Source: a bacterium
Lineage (GTDB): Bacteria; JAJVIF01
Assembly: GCA_022072165.1 (NCBI GenBank)
Contig: JAJVIF010000002.1
Span: 112,221 to 176,220 of the forward strand
Length of the DNA stretch: 64,000 nt
Direction of reading: 5' to 3'
Positions within the stretch are counted from its first letter, which is position 1, and each line of letters begins with the position of its first letter. A program made the translations under genes and the position numbers. Below, piece by piece: positions 25,931 through 35,943 of this stretch. The notes beneath the pieces are model-generated. The model saw only the letters and a program-made list of their open reading frames with translations, had not been told where the DNA came from and ran no database searches.

Positions 25931-26856
25931 CCACCCCTGAGAATCCGTCGGTGCGACGGGTCGCGGCTCCCCTGCTCTGGCTCATCATTGGTGGTCACCT
26001 CTGCATCACCTCGTTCAACTACATCATCGTTCGCCCCGGACTCGCGGAGTTCGGTGTCCTGCCCTTCGCCATCTGGCGCTTCATTCTTGCAAGTCTCGCC
26101 CTCTGGACGGTGACCCGGACAAGAGGGTACCGGCCGGTGGCTCCCGCGGACCGGCCCGCCTTCATCCGGCTGGCGATCCTGGCGATCCCTCTGAATCAGT
26201 ACCCCTATCTGCTGGGCATCGGGCTGGTGCCGCCGGAGCATGGCGCGCTCCTCTATGCCACCACGCCAGTCTGGGTCCTCATCGCGGCCCGTCTCATCCT
26301 TAACGAAGCGATCACTCCACTGAAGCTGGTCGGGATTCCACTCGCTTTTGCGGGTGTCGCACTGGTGATCTTCGAGCGGGGGATTTCCTTCAACGACACC
26401 CTCAAGGGCGACATGATTCTGCTGGTGGGGGTCTGGGCCTGGGCGCTCTACTCGGTGTACGGCAAACCCCTCTCGGAGAAGTACGGTGCGATCCAGACCA
26501 CCACCCTTGCCATCTCTCTAGGGACCCTCTTTTTTGTCCCCTGGATGCCGACCGAGCTGAGTCGCCTGGACTACGCCAGCCTGTCGCTCCTCGCCTGGGG
26601 ATCGCTGGCCTACATGGTCTTTCTCACCAGCGTGATTGCTTACACCCTCTGGTACTGGCTAATGCTGCAAATGGACACGAGCAAGGTCGCCGTGCTGCAG
26701 AATGCTCAACCGATTTTTGTGATGGGCTGGACCACACTGCTGGTGTCAGCCGGCCTCGGCCCCCTGTTCAACATCACGGAGCATGCGCTGACGCCCCTCT
26801 TTCTGGTTGGCGCAGCGATGACTCTCGTGGGTGTCGCGATTACCCAGCGGGGCTGA
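25927..26856 (+). CDS. EamA-type drug/metabolite exporter
   Basis: This 309-aa membrane protein has about ten hydrophobic helices and two EamA repeats (about residues 15-140 and 155-300). Each repeat ends in the signature small-residue helix, such as LLYATTPVWVLIAARLILNEAITPLKLVGI and VAVLQNAQPIFVMGWTTLLVS. Members export small metabolites or amino acids across the inner membrane. The GTG start overlaps the DUF72 stop. Substrate unknown. Confidence 0.85.
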   Translation: MTTPENPSVRRVAAPLLWLIIGGHLCITSFNYIIVRPGLAEFGVLPFAIWRFILASLALWTVTRTRGYRPVAPADRPAFIRLAILAIPLNQYPYLLGIGLVPPEHGALLYATTPVWVLIAARLILNEAITPLKLVGIPLAFAGVALVIFERGISFNDTLKGDMILLVGVWAWALYSVYGKPLSEKYGAIQTTTLAISLGTLFFVPWMPTELSRLDYASLSLLAWGSLAYMVFLTSVIAYTLWYWLMLQMDTSKVAVLQNAQPIFVMGWTTLLVSAGLGPLFNITEHALTPLFLVGAAMTLVGVAITQRG

Positions 26857-26863
26857 TCGGGCG

Positions 26864-27832
26864 TCAGGCCAGCGACAGATGGGTGTCCTCGTGAGCCCAG
26901 GCGAGTCCGGCGGAATGAATGCGGACAAGCGCTTCGCCGGGCAGGGGCCCCCGGCTAATGGCATGGACAGCAGCCTGCACCTGCTCGGGGGTCTTCAGGC
27001 CCGGAATGACCGAGGTCACCCCTTCGTGGCTGATACAGAAGCGGAGGGCGAGTTCGGTCATGTTCGCTGCGAGGCCGTCATCGATCAGGGACTGGAAAGT
27101 CGCGGCCCGGTGGAGATAGCGACTCACTTCCGCGCTACTCCGCCGCGCCCGGTGATCCAGCCGTCCGAACGCGTGTCCAGTCTGGTACTTGCCGGTCAGG
27201 AAGCCGTAGGCGAGCGGCACCCGGGCGATGATGCCGACTCCGTGGCTTCGGGCCTGCGTGAGAATACCCAGGGCCTGGGGACGCTGGTCGATGAGGTTGT
27301 AGATGATCTGGATGGCTCCATAGCCTGGAGTCTGCAACACCGCGAAGGCATCTTCCGCCCGACTCACGGACACCGCCGGCACCCGGATTTTCCCTTCGTG
27401 TTGCAGATCGATGAGCGTCTGCAGCACTTCGGGATTCCGAATCACCGACGGGGGTGGGTTGTGCAGCTGATAGACATCGATGTAGTGCGTCTGTAGCCGG
27501 GCCAGCGACTTGTGGCAGCAGGAGCGGATGTACTCCGGGTCGAATGTCGGCCGGCCGGTGCCGTCATAGAAGTTAAAGCCGACCTTCGAGGCGATCGTGA
27601 TGGCTTCCCGGAATCGCCCAAGGGTCTGCCCAATCAGGAGTTCGGAGTGGCCATTCCCATAGACATCAGCGGTGTCGAAGAAGCTGATACCCCGCTCGAA
27701 AGCATCGCGCAAGGCGGCCCGGGAGACCTCGTCGTCCGTGGGACCGTAGGCGGTCCCGCCGATGCCCCAGGCACCAAAGCCGAGATTGGAAAGCTCCGTC
27801 GCGGAGTAGCCGAGGTTGTTCAGGTGCAGCAT
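26864..27832 (-). CDS. Aldo/keto reductase
   Basis: This 322-aa protein is a TIM-barrel NADPH-dependent oxidoreductase of the aldo/keto reductase family. The catalytic tetrad is visible: D53 and Y58 in FFDTADVYG, K83 in ASKVG, and H124 in YQLHNP. The C-terminal region carries the cofactor-binding pattern VTSVIPGLKTPEQVQAAV. It is convergent with the EamA gene, 7 bp apart. Its substrate is unknown. Confidence 0.9.
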   Translation of the reverse strand: MLHLNNLGYSATELSNLGFGAWGIGGTAYGPTDDEVSRAALRDAFERGISFFDTADVYGNGHSELLIGQTLGRFREAITIASKVGFNFYDGTGRPTFDPEYIRSCCHKSLARLQTHYIDVYQLHNPPPSVIRNPEVLQTLIDLQHEGKIRVPAVSVSRAEDAFAVLQTPGYGAIQIIYNLIDQRPQALGILTQARSHGVGIIARVPLAYGFLTGKYQTGHAFGRLDHRARRSSAEVSRYLHRAATFQSLIDDGLAANMTELALRFCISHEGVTSVIPGLKTPEQVQAAVHAISRGPLPGEALVRIHSAGLAWAHEDTHLSLA

Positions 27833-27895
27833 AGGGGCATTGTAGTCCCCCGTTCACACTCAATCAGGCGACGCGTCGCACATTGCCCCGCGTTT

Positions 27896-29086
27896 CTACT
27901 TGCCGCTGCTCCAGACAAACTGGCCATTGAGGTAGAGCCCCGCGAACGTAAAGACCGTGTTGGGGATCCAGGCGAGAACAATCGGCGGGATCGTGCCGGT
28001 AACAGCCGCATTCACCGCGATGGTAGTGAGCAGGTAGTAGACAAAGACGAGGATCATGGAGAGTCCAAACCCGACGCTGCTGGTGGAGCGCAGGGGGTTC
28101 ATCCCCAGGGGAGCTGCCAGGAGCACGAAGATCATGCAGGAAAAGGGGGTCGCGATTTTCAGCTGGTATTTCGTCCGATTTTTCAGCATCGCATTGCGCT
28201 GACGCTGCACGTCATCCGCCAGCGCCTGGCGTACGGTCTCTTCCGCTGATGGATCCGCCTGGAGTCGAACCAGTTCGGTCTCGGCGGTCTCCAGTTCCTG
28301 CGCCTTCTGCTGAAGGAAGACGCCAAGCTCCGCCAGCGACATTTCTTCTGGATTCCGGCTGGCGCGCAGGATTTCTCCGGGGGTCTTGTTCAGGTCGATC
28401 TGGAGCTCGCCGGATTCGACGGTGTAGGGCGCCACCGGCTCCGGCGCATCAGGTGCCCAGCGGAGATACCGCACTTCACGGAGAGTCCAGAACTCCTCCC
28501 CCCACTCCGCTTTCCGCGCAAAGTAGATGAGAATCTCGTCGGGGCTGAACTCGATGAGCTTGAAGTCGTTGAAGGCATTGCCGACACTCGTGTTCGCCCC
28601 GAGGAGATACCCCTTCCCCTGCTCCTTGTCGAAGAAGTAGTAAGAAATTTCCTTATTGGAAAGGGTGAGTCCCATCTTCAGAGCCGCGTCTTTGATGAGC
28701 TGCTGCGCCTGGAGGGTAAGTTGTGGCGCCACCCGCTCATTGAAGCCGAAGGCCAGACAGGCGATGCAGTAGCCGGCGAACAGGACCGGGGCGGCGATCC
28801 GCAGGAAGTTCACGCCTCCTGCTCGCATCGCCGTGATTTCTCCCGACGACGACAGGCGTCCGAAAGCGAGCAGTGCCCCCAGCAACACCGCCATCGGCAG
28901 CGTGTACGCCACCACCTGGGCCAGCCCGAGGAGGAACCCGCGGATCACGATGTCGAGGGGAATCCCCCGGGAGGCATAGTCCACCGCCTCCTTCAACACA
29001 GTGAAGGACGCGATCAGAACTGAGAAGGTGAGGATGCCGATGCCAAAGAGGGGCAGGAACTCCCGGAGGAGCAACCGGTCCAGCAT
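27896..29086 (-). CDS. LptF/LptG-family permease
   Basis: This 396-aa inner-membrane protein belongs to the YjgP/YjgQ family, the membrane part of the Lpt transporter that extracts LPS or glycolipid from the inner membrane. The ATG at 29086 is chosen with GGAG 10 bases before it; an in-frame GTG at 29107 would add seven residues. Three N-terminal TM helices (MLDRLLLREFLPLFGIG..., then VVAYTLPMAVLLGALLAF) are followed by a beta-jellyroll periplasmic domain (about 125-235). A helical linker and three TM helices at the end follow. Only one such gene is here; LptF and LptG are usually both present. Confidence 0.82.
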   Translation of the reverse strand: MLDRLLLREFLPLFGIGILTFSVLIASFTVLKEAVDYASRGIPLDIVIRGFLLGLAQVVAYTLPMAVLLGALLAFGRLSSSGEITAMRAGGVNFLRIAAPVLFAGYCIACLAFGFNERVAPQLTLQAQQLIKDAALKMGLTLSNKEISYYFFDKEQGKGYLLGANTSVGNAFNDFKLIEFSPDEILIYFARKAEWGEEFWTLREVRYLRWAPDAPEPVAPYTVESGELQIDLNKTPGEILRASRNPEEMSLAELGVFLQQKAQELETAETELVRLQADPSAEETVRQALADDVQRQRNAMLKNRTKYQLKIATPFSCMIFVLLAAPLGMNPLRSTSSVGFGLSMILVFVYYLLTTIAVNAAVTGTIPPIVLAWIPNTVFTFAGLYLNGQFVWSSGK

Positions 29087-29146
29087 CCGCAGGGGGCTCC
29101 AGGTCACCGGAGCATGATACGGGGTTTCCGTCGGGTCGCCTGCAGA

Positions 29147-32044
29147 CTAACTGACCGGCACCTGCGGATAGTGGCACGCCTTGTACTTCTTGCCGGACCC
29201 ACACCAGCAGGGGTCATTGCGACCGGGGGCGTTGGAGGCCCGATGGGTCTCCCGGACCTCCGGTGATTCTTCCGCGTCATCGGCAGCATCATCGGCAGCG
29301 ACTGGCTGTGTGGGAGTTGGCGCGGACTTCGCCTGCGCCCGGGCGCGATATGACGCTCCACCAGTGAAGACCTGCTGCCGGACCGGGCTCGCACCGTTGC
29401 CGCTCTTGCCGGCCACCGCGCCTGCGCCGGTCGGCCCTCCATCGACCGGACCGCTGACTGTCCGCACCTTGTAGCTCGACTGCTGATGCTCGAGGTCCGG
29501 GACGCCGGCCTCTGCGGCAATGGGTGCACTCAAGCGCTGCTGGCGCAGTGCCTGAGGCTGCTGCGGCAACTGGAAGTGTGTGGCGAAGATGGACCGGAGG
29601 ATGTCCGCGCGCATGGAGTCGCGCATCACCTGGAACTGGACATAGGACTCCCGGGTGTACTCCACCAGGGGATCGCGCTGGCCGTAGCCCTGCAGGCCGA
29701 TGCCATCCCGGAGGGAGTCCAGCGCATACAAGTGGCGGATCCAGTGCCGGTCGATCATCCGGAGGGTCCAATACCGCTCGATCTGTCGCATGAGATTTTG
29801 CGGATGCTCCGGTCCCATGAGGGCGGCGGCTTCTTCGTCGGAGAGCCCTTCGGCTTCTGCCCGGACTGTGGCCGCTTCCAGGATTTGTGCTTCCTTCGCA
29901 GCATAGGCTTCTTTGGCCAGCTGGAGCAGACGGGCTTTGACCTGTGCTCGCTTGGGGAATTCCAGGTCCTTCGCAGTCAGTTCCTGCGGGATGGGCAGGA
30001 CCGCCTTCACCGACTCCAGGAGCGTCTCCAGTTCCCATTCGACCGGCTTGGTGCCCTCAATGGCATACCGGTCCATCCGGGCGTCGATGATGAGCTCGAG
30101 CATGTCCTCAATCATGTCGGTGATGACATCGCCCCGGAGAATGCGGTCGCGCTCGTTGTAGATAACGTTGCGCTGCTTCTCCATGATGTCGTCGTACTTG
30201 AGGACGTGCTTGCGAATCTCGAAGTTGTGGGCCTCGACCTTTTTTTGCGCGTTCTCGATAGCTTTGGTGAGCATGGAGTGCTCGAGGGGGGCTTCATCGC
30301 TCATGCCCATGCTGGTCATGAGGCTCTTGACGCGCTCGGATCCGAAGATGCGCATCAGATCATCTTCCAGGCTGATGAAGAAGCGACTCTCTCCCGGATC
30401 GCCCTGTCGTCCGGAACGACCCCGCAACTGGTTGTCGATGCGCCGGGACTCGTGGCGCTCGGAGCCGAGAATCACCAGTCCCCCCAGGGCCTTCACTTCA
30501 GGCGTGAGTTTGATGTCGGTCCCGCGGCCCGCCATGTTGGTCGCAACCGTCACCGCGCCCTTTTCACCGGCGTGCTGGATGATCTCGGCTTCCCGCTCGT
30601 GGTGCTTGGCGTTCAGCACGTTGTGCGGGACATTCTTTTTGCTCAGCAGTTCTGCGATGAGTTCTGATACCGCCACAGAAACTGTTCCGATCAGGACCGG
30701 CTGGCCACGCTTGTGACATTCGGCGGTCTCTTCCACGATGGCGCGGTACTTCCCCATCTGGGTGGCGTACACGAGGTCCGGATGATCCTTGCGGGTCACC
30801 GGCACGTTGGTCGGGATTTCCACCACCGAGAGGCCGTAGATCTGAACAAACTCTTCCTCTTCAGTTTTGGCGGTCCCGGTCATCCCGGCGAGCTTCTGAT
30901 AGAGGCGGTAGTAGTTCTGGATCGTGATGGTGGCGAGGGTCTGGTTTTCGTTCTTGACCCGGACTTTTTCCTTGGCCTCAATCGCCTGATGGAGTCCATC
31001 GGAGTACCGTCGGCCGAACATTTTGCGCCCGGTGAACTCGTCGACGATGATGACTTCATCGCCTTCCACCACATACTCCCGGTCCCGCAGGAAGAGGACA
31101 TGCGACCGGAGCGCCTGATTGACGTGGTGTAACAGGATGGAGTTCTCGGGGTCGTACATGTGCGGCGAAACCAGGAGTCCCCGGTTCCGGAGGATGACCT
31201 CGACTTTTTCGACCCCCTCCTCCGTGAGCATCACATGCTTCTCTTTTTCGTCCTTCTCGTAGTGGACGCCTTCCGCGAGCCCCGGAATGATCTCGTTGAT
31301 CTGCTCATACAGCGCATTGGAGTGCTCACCCGCACCGGAAATGATGAGGGGGGTCCGGGCCTCGTCCACCAGGATGGAGTCGACCTCGTCGACGATGGCA
31401 AACCAGCGTTCCCGCTGGACTCGCTCCCGGGCACTGATGACCATGTTGTCGCGCAGGTAGTCGAAGCCAAACTCGGAGTTCGTCCCGTAGCAAATATCTT
31501 TGAGATAGAGGTCGCGCCGGATCTGACCAAACTGCATGTTTTGCAGCGCACCGACCGTCAGTCCCAGCTTGTCATAGACCACACCCATCCATTCGGAGTC
31601 GCGCCGGGCCAGGTAATCGTTAACCGTCACGACGTGGACGCCATTGCCCGTGAGCGCGTTGAGCGCCACCGGGAGAGTTGCGACGAGGGTCTTGCCCTCG
31701 CCGGTTTTCATCTCCGCGATGCGTCCCTGATGCAGGACGATGCCGCCGATGAGCTGGACATCGTAGTGGCGCTCCCCGAGGGTCCGCTCCGCTGCGGTGC
31801 GCACCGCCGCGAAGACATCGGGCAGCAGCTCGTCCATCTTGTCCTGGAGCTTTTGCGGGGTGTAGTCGGGGGAGGCTTTGAGGTCCGCGAAGGCCTGTCG
31901 CCAGTTACCTGCCCGTTCGAGGAGCGCGCTGTCAGAAAGGGGCTTGTAGTCCTTTTCCTTCGCGTTGATGGCATCGACCAGGGCGCGGAACTTGACCAGT
32001 TCCCGCTTCGGGTCGCGGAAGATCTTGGCGAAAAGCTCTTTCAT
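29147..32044 (-). CDS. secA: Preprotein translocase ATPase SecA
   Basis: SecA drives Sec-dependent export through SecYEG. The 965-aa protein has the N-terminal FAKIFRDP opening, Walker A MKTGEGKTLVA, the DEAD-like VDEVDSILVDEARTPLIISG, and the DLYLKDICYGTNSEFGFDYLRDNM motif. GRGTDIKLTPE and the QLRGRSGRQGDPGESRF segment of the second nucleotide domain are also there. A Pro/Ala/Gly-rich linker leads to the C-terminal zinc motif CWCGSGKKYKACH, which binds SecB or ribosomes in other bacteria. The LptF/G-type gene follows 60 bp downstream and may share the transcript. Confidence 0.97.
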   Translation of the reverse strand: MKELFAKIFRDPKRELVKFRALVDAINAKEKDYKPLSDSALLERAGNWRQAFADLKASPDYTPQKLQDKMDELLPDVFAAVRTAAERTLGERHYDVQLIGGIVLHQGRIAEMKTGEGKTLVATLPVALNALTGNGVHVVTVNDYLARRDSEWMGVVYDKLGLTVGALQNMQFGQIRRDLYLKDICYGTNSEFGFDYLRDNMVISARERVQRERWFAIVDEVDSILVDEARTPLIISGAGEHSNALYEQINEIIPGLAEGVHYEKDEKEKHVMLTEEGVEKVEVILRNRGLLVSPHMYDPENSILLHHVNQALRSHVLFLRDREYVVEGDEVIIVDEFTGRKMFGRRYSDGLHQAIEAKEKVRVKNENQTLATITIQNYYRLYQKLAGMTGTAKTEEEEFVQIYGLSVVEIPTNVPVTRKDHPDLVYATQMGKYRAIVEETAECHKRGQPVLIGTVSVAVSELIAELLSKKNVPHNVLNAKHHEREAEIIQHAGEKGAVTVATNMAGRGTDIKLTPEVKALGGLVILGSERHESRRIDNQLRGRSGRQGDPGESRFFISLEDDLMRIFGSERVKSLMTSMGMSDEAPLEHSMLTKAIENAQKKVEAHNFEIRKHVLKYDDIMEKQRNVIYNERDRILRGDVITDMIEDMLELIIDARMDRYAIEGTKPVEWELETLLESVKAVLPIPQELTAKDLEFPKRAQVKARLLQLAKEAYAAKEAQILEAATVRAEAEGLSDEEAAALMGPEHPQNLMRQIERYWTLRMIDRHWIRHLYALDSLRDGIGLQGYGQRDPLVEYTRESYVQFQVMRDSMRADILRSIFATHFQLPQQPQALRQQRLSAPIAAEAGVPDLEHQQSSYKVRTVSGPVDGGPTGAGAVAGKSGNGASPVRQQVFTGGASYRARAQAKSAPTPTQPVAADDAADDAEESPEVRETHRASNAPGRNDPCWCGSGKKYKACHYPQVPVS

Positions 32045-32107
32045 GGCGCGTAGCGCCTCCCCACGGTGCGGACGACGTTAACCGACTGAGTGTATCAGAC
32101 CGCTTCC

Positions 32108-32132
32108 GGGCCGCACGGGTTGCGTGCGGCCC
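32108..32132 (-). terminator. GC-rich hairpin before secA
   Basis: A 10-bp stem (GGGCCGCACG / CGTGCGGCCC) sits immediately past the stop of the 948-aa lipoprotein gene. No T-run follows on the minus strand, so it may only weaken readthrough into secA. Confidence 0.45.
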
Positions 32133-32134
32133 CG

Positions 32135-34981
32135 TTACCAAGAGAGGTCTTTGTCCAGCTGCATGAAGTAGGCGTCGGTCCGCCCGACAGCGACCAGATT
32201 TTTCCGGTTCCCTGGTCCCAGCGTCGGGTCGATATCGATGTTGAGATTCGCCGCCCCGCAAACCAGGAGCGCCCCACCGGGTCGCTGGTACATGTCGGTC
32301 AGGTACCCCCCAGCAAGACCCGCCATCTGCTTCAGGAAGTGCAGTTCGCCCGCTGAGGTATACGACACGATGTATGTGTTCAGGATCGCCTCTGGCGGCA
32401 TGGTGGCTTCGCCGGGTCCCGGGTCGTAGTCAATGGCCGAATTGCCGTGGAATCCGGTCATGATGAGGTTGCCGTCGGCATTGATCAAAAATGGACCCTC
32501 AGGCACGTTGAACGGGTCGGAATTCCGGTGAATAAAGGCCCAGCGATAGTCCCCCCCGCTGTTCACACTGTAAACCCAGGTGGCCGCCTGACGGAACCCA
32601 TCGCCCTCGATGATCACTTCCCCCGGACCGGGATCAAAGTCGCCGCCCCCGTCCATGGTCCCTGCCAGGTAAATGTGGCCGGTACTGTCGACCGCGACCT
32701 TGGCGGCATAGCCCGAGCCATCAGTTTCGAGCGGTCCAATCGCCTGGTGAAGCCAGCTGGAGCCTCCCTGGTAGGAGCCATCAGCAGCGACTTTGGCATA
32801 AAACGGAGCCCCCGCCGAATGACTGCGCTGCAGGTCCTCCCCGGCCGTCGGATCGAGGTCCACCGTGCCGGTGCCATCCGCGTTCGCCAGCGCCAGTTGC
32901 CCGGCAGCCACCACTCCACCTCCCGGCAGACGTGCCAGCGCCAGAATACGGTCGGTGCCATCGGCGGCATCGCCCCAGGTGCGGACCCAGGCAAATGACC
33001 CACTTGAGGTGAGGCGAAGCAGACAGGCATCGGAGTTGTTGCCGCCATTAGCCGAGGTGCGCTCTTCGACTCCGGGTCCGGGATCAAAGTCGGCGGTCCC
33101 CTCAAAGTACCCGCCAAAGAGGAGGGCATCATCCGTGGCGAGTTCCATGGCTGGCCAGTAGCTGTTGTTTTCCCCAGTGACCGTTCCCTGTGGCAGCCGA
33201 TACGCCCAGGCCAGCGTGCCATCGAGGTTGTATTTCGCGATGATCTGCACGTCCTGCCCCGTCCCTAAATCCAGGACCGGCGCCTGGAGATCGACATCGA
33301 AGCTTGGTGAATTCGTCCGGTACAGGACAATGAAACTGCCGCTGCTGTCATACCGCATTTCGTCGCACCAGTCGTTGCCAGTCCCGCCGACAGTAAACGC
33401 GCCCAGGTAGTCTCCGGTGGGATCAAAGCGGCTGAAGGCGATGTCCCATCCCCCGCGATGCGTGGTCTGAACATGGAAATCGCCAGGCACCGCGTCAAAT
33501 GCAACATGGTTGTACTGGCTCGCGACAGTGATGAATCCGGACGGCTCCACGGCAATCTGTCGCGCGACCTCGTCCCTGATGTCGCCCCAGCTCATCGCCC
33601 AGCCCGTGGCGTCATATGCAGTCGTGACCCGGATGGGGACGACGGTCTGCGGCTCCAGACGTCGGGTGGCATCGGCAACCAGGGTCTCCGCGTCAACGCC
33701 GAAGTGATAGCTCCCCCGATCGACCGCTGAGAACTCCGGGTCAGTCACGATAATCAGCCCTTCCACAACGCCTGGCACCCGGATCTGATTTTGATCCACC
33801 AGGTTGGTCCGGTAGATAAGCCAGTCTGCTCCCTTTCCCGAGCCACTGATATAGGGCACATCCTGGAGTCCCGAATAGAGGGGTTCCAGCAAGAACTGAA
33901 CGGTCGGCAATCCGGGTGCACCCGGCTGGACTTTTGAGACATCGGGTTCATCCGAGAGATTTGCATCAGACGAAGCGGTCGCCTGGGCATCCCAGTCCCG
34001 GACAAAAATGGCCATCACCGTTGGCTGATCAGTATCCGGACGGAGCTGCCAGTCGCCTCGCGTCAGGACCTGCGAGACATCGAGGGCCGCATAGGGGAGC
34101 CGGTAGGCAAACTCCATGACATCTGGTGGGTCGAGGGGGAAACGTCGCGAAGGACCACCCTGACCCCGTGGGTCGGTGTACTGGATCACCACTGCCAGCC
34201 GGATCTGCCAGCCTGTCGCATCCAGCGCAGCACGGCGCAGGACAAATCGGGGGAGGGAGGCCTGCCCGCCATGCAGGTAGTCATACCCGGTCCAGCCGTT
34301 GCCTTGGGGGCCGGCATTGGCCTGCTGCCAGCCACCGATAGCGGGGTCATAGTTTCCCGTCCCCTGCCCGCCATTCGAAATGCCCTCGCGGTTGTTGATG
34401 GCTTCATCGACCAGCAGAACATAGGGATAGTGCGTCGCATTTAGTCCGGTGGAGTCCCGCAGGAGATCACCGGGCGACGCCCAGCCATGCGGTGCTCTGA
34501 CGAGCGAGCGATCCAGCACGATCCCGGAACCTACGGGCTGGGCCTGTTGATCGCTCAGGATGAAGAGTCGGCCCGTATACCCCAGGTCCGCACGATTCTT
34601 CGCCGTGATGCCAGCGGTGAAGTCCGGGGCCGGGAAAGGATGCCGGTGTCGCATCGTCACCACAACATCTTCGAAGCCGTCGAGGCGGATGCCGGCGACC
34701 TGCAGCGTGTCTGGCGTGAGGAACTTTTCGATGTCCAGGTCGAAACGCAGGGCCTGGGGTGGCTGCGCCACCACACTCCTGACAGGGACCACCTGTCCGG
34801 CCAGGGTCAGAGGGTCGATGTAGAGGTCGAAAAGTGCCACAGTCGGTGGGAGAGCGATGCTTGCAGCCAGCTCGGGGCTCAACCCAGCGGACTCAAGATG
34901 GTCAACGCCTTCGCTGCGGCTGCATGCTGTTGTGCACGCCATCAGTGAGACGAAAGTCAAGGCAACCATCGCACGAAGCAT
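32135..34981 (-). CDS. Large surface lipoprotein with a conserved novel N-terminal domain
   Basis: The ATG at 34981 has GGGAG 9 bases upstream. The 948-aa product carries a lipoprotein signal (VALTFVSLMACTTACSR). Residues from about 45 to 330 form a beta-rich domain with motifs HPFPAP, NRADLG, GNGWTGYDYLHGGQ, YTDPRG, FAYRLP, ALDVS and DWDAQAT; the same motifs in the same order occur in the lipoprotein at 47947-50310. The second half has repeats of the F-D-P-G-P-G type seen in secreted proteins of environmental bacteria, probably a propeller. Function is unknown. Confidence 0.72.
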   Translation of the reverse strand: MLRAMVALTFVSLMACTTACSRSEGVDHLESAGLSPELAASIALPPTVALFDLYIDPLTLAGQVVPVRSVVAQPPQALRFDLDIEKFLTPDTLQVAGIRLDGFEDVVVTMRHRHPFPAPDFTAGITAKNRADLGYTGRLFILSDQQAQPVGSGIVLDRSLVRAPHGWASPGDLLRDSTGLNATHYPYVLLVDEAINNREGISNGGQGTGNYDPAIGGWQQANAGPQGNGWTGYDYLHGGQASLPRFVLRRAALDATGWQIRLAVVIQYTDPRGQGGPSRRFPLDPPDVMEFAYRLPYAALDVSQVLTRGDWQLRPDTDQPTVMAIFVRDWDAQATASSDANLSDEPDVSKVQPGAPGLPTVQFLLEPLYSGLQDVPYISGSGKGADWLIYRTNLVDQNQIRVPGVVEGLIIVTDPEFSAVDRGSYHFGVDAETLVADATRRLEPQTVVPIRVTTAYDATGWAMSWGDIRDEVARQIAVEPSGFITVASQYNHVAFDAVPGDFHVQTTHRGGWDIAFSRFDPTGDYLGAFTVGGTGNDWCDEMRYDSSGSFIVLYRTNSPSFDVDLQAPVLDLGTGQDVQIIAKYNLDGTLAWAYRLPQGTVTGENNSYWPAMELATDDALLFGGYFEGTADFDPGPGVEERTSANGGNNSDACLLRLTSSGSFAWVRTWGDAADGTDRILALARLPGGGVVAAGQLALANADGTGTVDLDPTAGEDLQRSHSAGAPFYAKVAADGSYQGGSSWLHQAIGPLETDGSGYAAKVAVDSTGHIYLAGTMDGGGDFDPGPGEVIIEGDGFRQAATWVYSVNSGGDYRWAFIHRNSDPFNVPEGPFLINADGNLIMTGFHGNSAIDYDPGPGEATMPPEAILNTYIVSYTSAGELHFLKQMAGLAGGYLTDMYQRPGGALLVCGAANLNIDIDPTLGPGNRKNLVAVGRTDAYFMQLDKDLSW

Positions 34982-35103
34982 GCTGGCGATCTCCCGGTGC
35001 GGTACTGGAATCTGAGACAAATCAAAGTACTGACCCAGCCGGTCAGAATCAAGTAGCACGACGACAACTTTCCTCGGAAGACTTCATTTGTGTAAGCACT
35101 AAA

Positions 35104-35136
35104 ACAAATCGCCTCTGGCCAAACAACCAGAGGCGA
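35104..35136 (-). terminator. Terminator of the rpsP-rplS operon
   Basis: A perfect 10-bp stem (TCGCCTCTGG / CCAGAGGCGA, loop 8 bases) is followed on the minus strand by the T-rich TTTGTTTTAG. It lies 27 bp past rplS, the last gene of the ribosomal operon. Confidence 0.8.
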
Positions 35137-35163
35137 CAGTCTGCTCTTGAACAGCCGCGGGGA

Positions 35164-35814
35164 CTAATCCCGACGTTCGCGGATGCGGGCGGCCTTCCCG
35201 CGGAGCTTCCGCAGGTAGTAGATCTTCGCGCGCCGGACCACACCGCGGCGGACCAGCTCGACCTTGTCGAGGCGTCGCGAATGCAGATAGAAGGTCCGCT
35301 CGACCCCGACATTCGCGGCGGAAATCTTCCGCACGGTGAAGGTCTCCCGCACCCCGCCATGCTTGCGTGAGATGCAGACCCCTTCGAACGCCTGAATACG
35401 CTCTTTTTCACCTTCGCGAATCTTCACGCTGACTTTGACAGTATCTCCGGGTCGAAAGACCGGGATGTCGCTGCGCAGCATTTTCTCTTCGAAGAGCCGG
35501 ACCAGATTCAGCTTCGGGGGCTTCGGCTCGCCCTTCGACTTGCCGCGTCCGCGGCGTCGGCGACGTCCGCCTTCTTTGTCTGCTGCCGGTGCTGTCGCGA
35601 CCGGAGCCGGCGCGGCCTCCGGCTCTGCCGGTACTTCAGCCGCCACTTCTTCAGCGGGAGCGGCAGCCTCGGTCACCGCTTCCTCAGCGGGATCTGAGGC
35701 TTCGGGAGCCGCCTCTTCAGCGGGAGCTGCCGCTTCGGCAGGCGCAGCAGCCTCTTCGGCAGGTGCGGAATCAGACGGCTCCGTGGTGCCGTCCTGCATA
35801 GTTTCGTCGGTCAT
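35164..35814 (-). CDS. rplS: Ribosomal protein bL19 with a long acidic extension
   Basis: The last 115 residues are bL19, a large-subunit protein at the 30S-50S interface. Marks are [53 protein letters not shown] and [18 protein letters not shown]. The ATG at 35814 has AAGGGG 8 bases upstream. It is followed by about 85 residues of Ala/Pro/Glu-rich sequence and a basic [15 protein letters not shown] patch before bL19 proper. Usual bL19 is about 115-120 aa, so this is nearly doubled. It is the last gene of the operon with rpsP, khpA, rimM and trmD. Confidence 0.93.
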   Translation of the reverse strand: MTDETMQDGTTEPSDSAPAEEAAAPAEAAAPAEEAAPEASDPAEEAVTEAAAPAEEVAAEVPAEPEAAPAPVATAPAADKEGGRRRRRGRGKSKGEPKPPKLNLVRLFEEKMLRSDIPVFRPGDTVKVSVKIREGEKERIQAFEGVCISRKHGGVRETFTVRKISAANVGVERTFYLHSRRLDKVELVRRGVVRRAKIYYLRKLRGKAARIRERRD

Positions 35815-35943
35815 TGCTGGTACCCCTTGGGTCAGCCCGGACACAGGTCAGGCCTGGCGGTCCGCGTCGTTACCGGTCAGAGGCCGGCGCACGCCAGGGC
35901 GGGGTGGCGTGACGGCAGGCTCACCGGAAGAGCCTGGCAGTGT

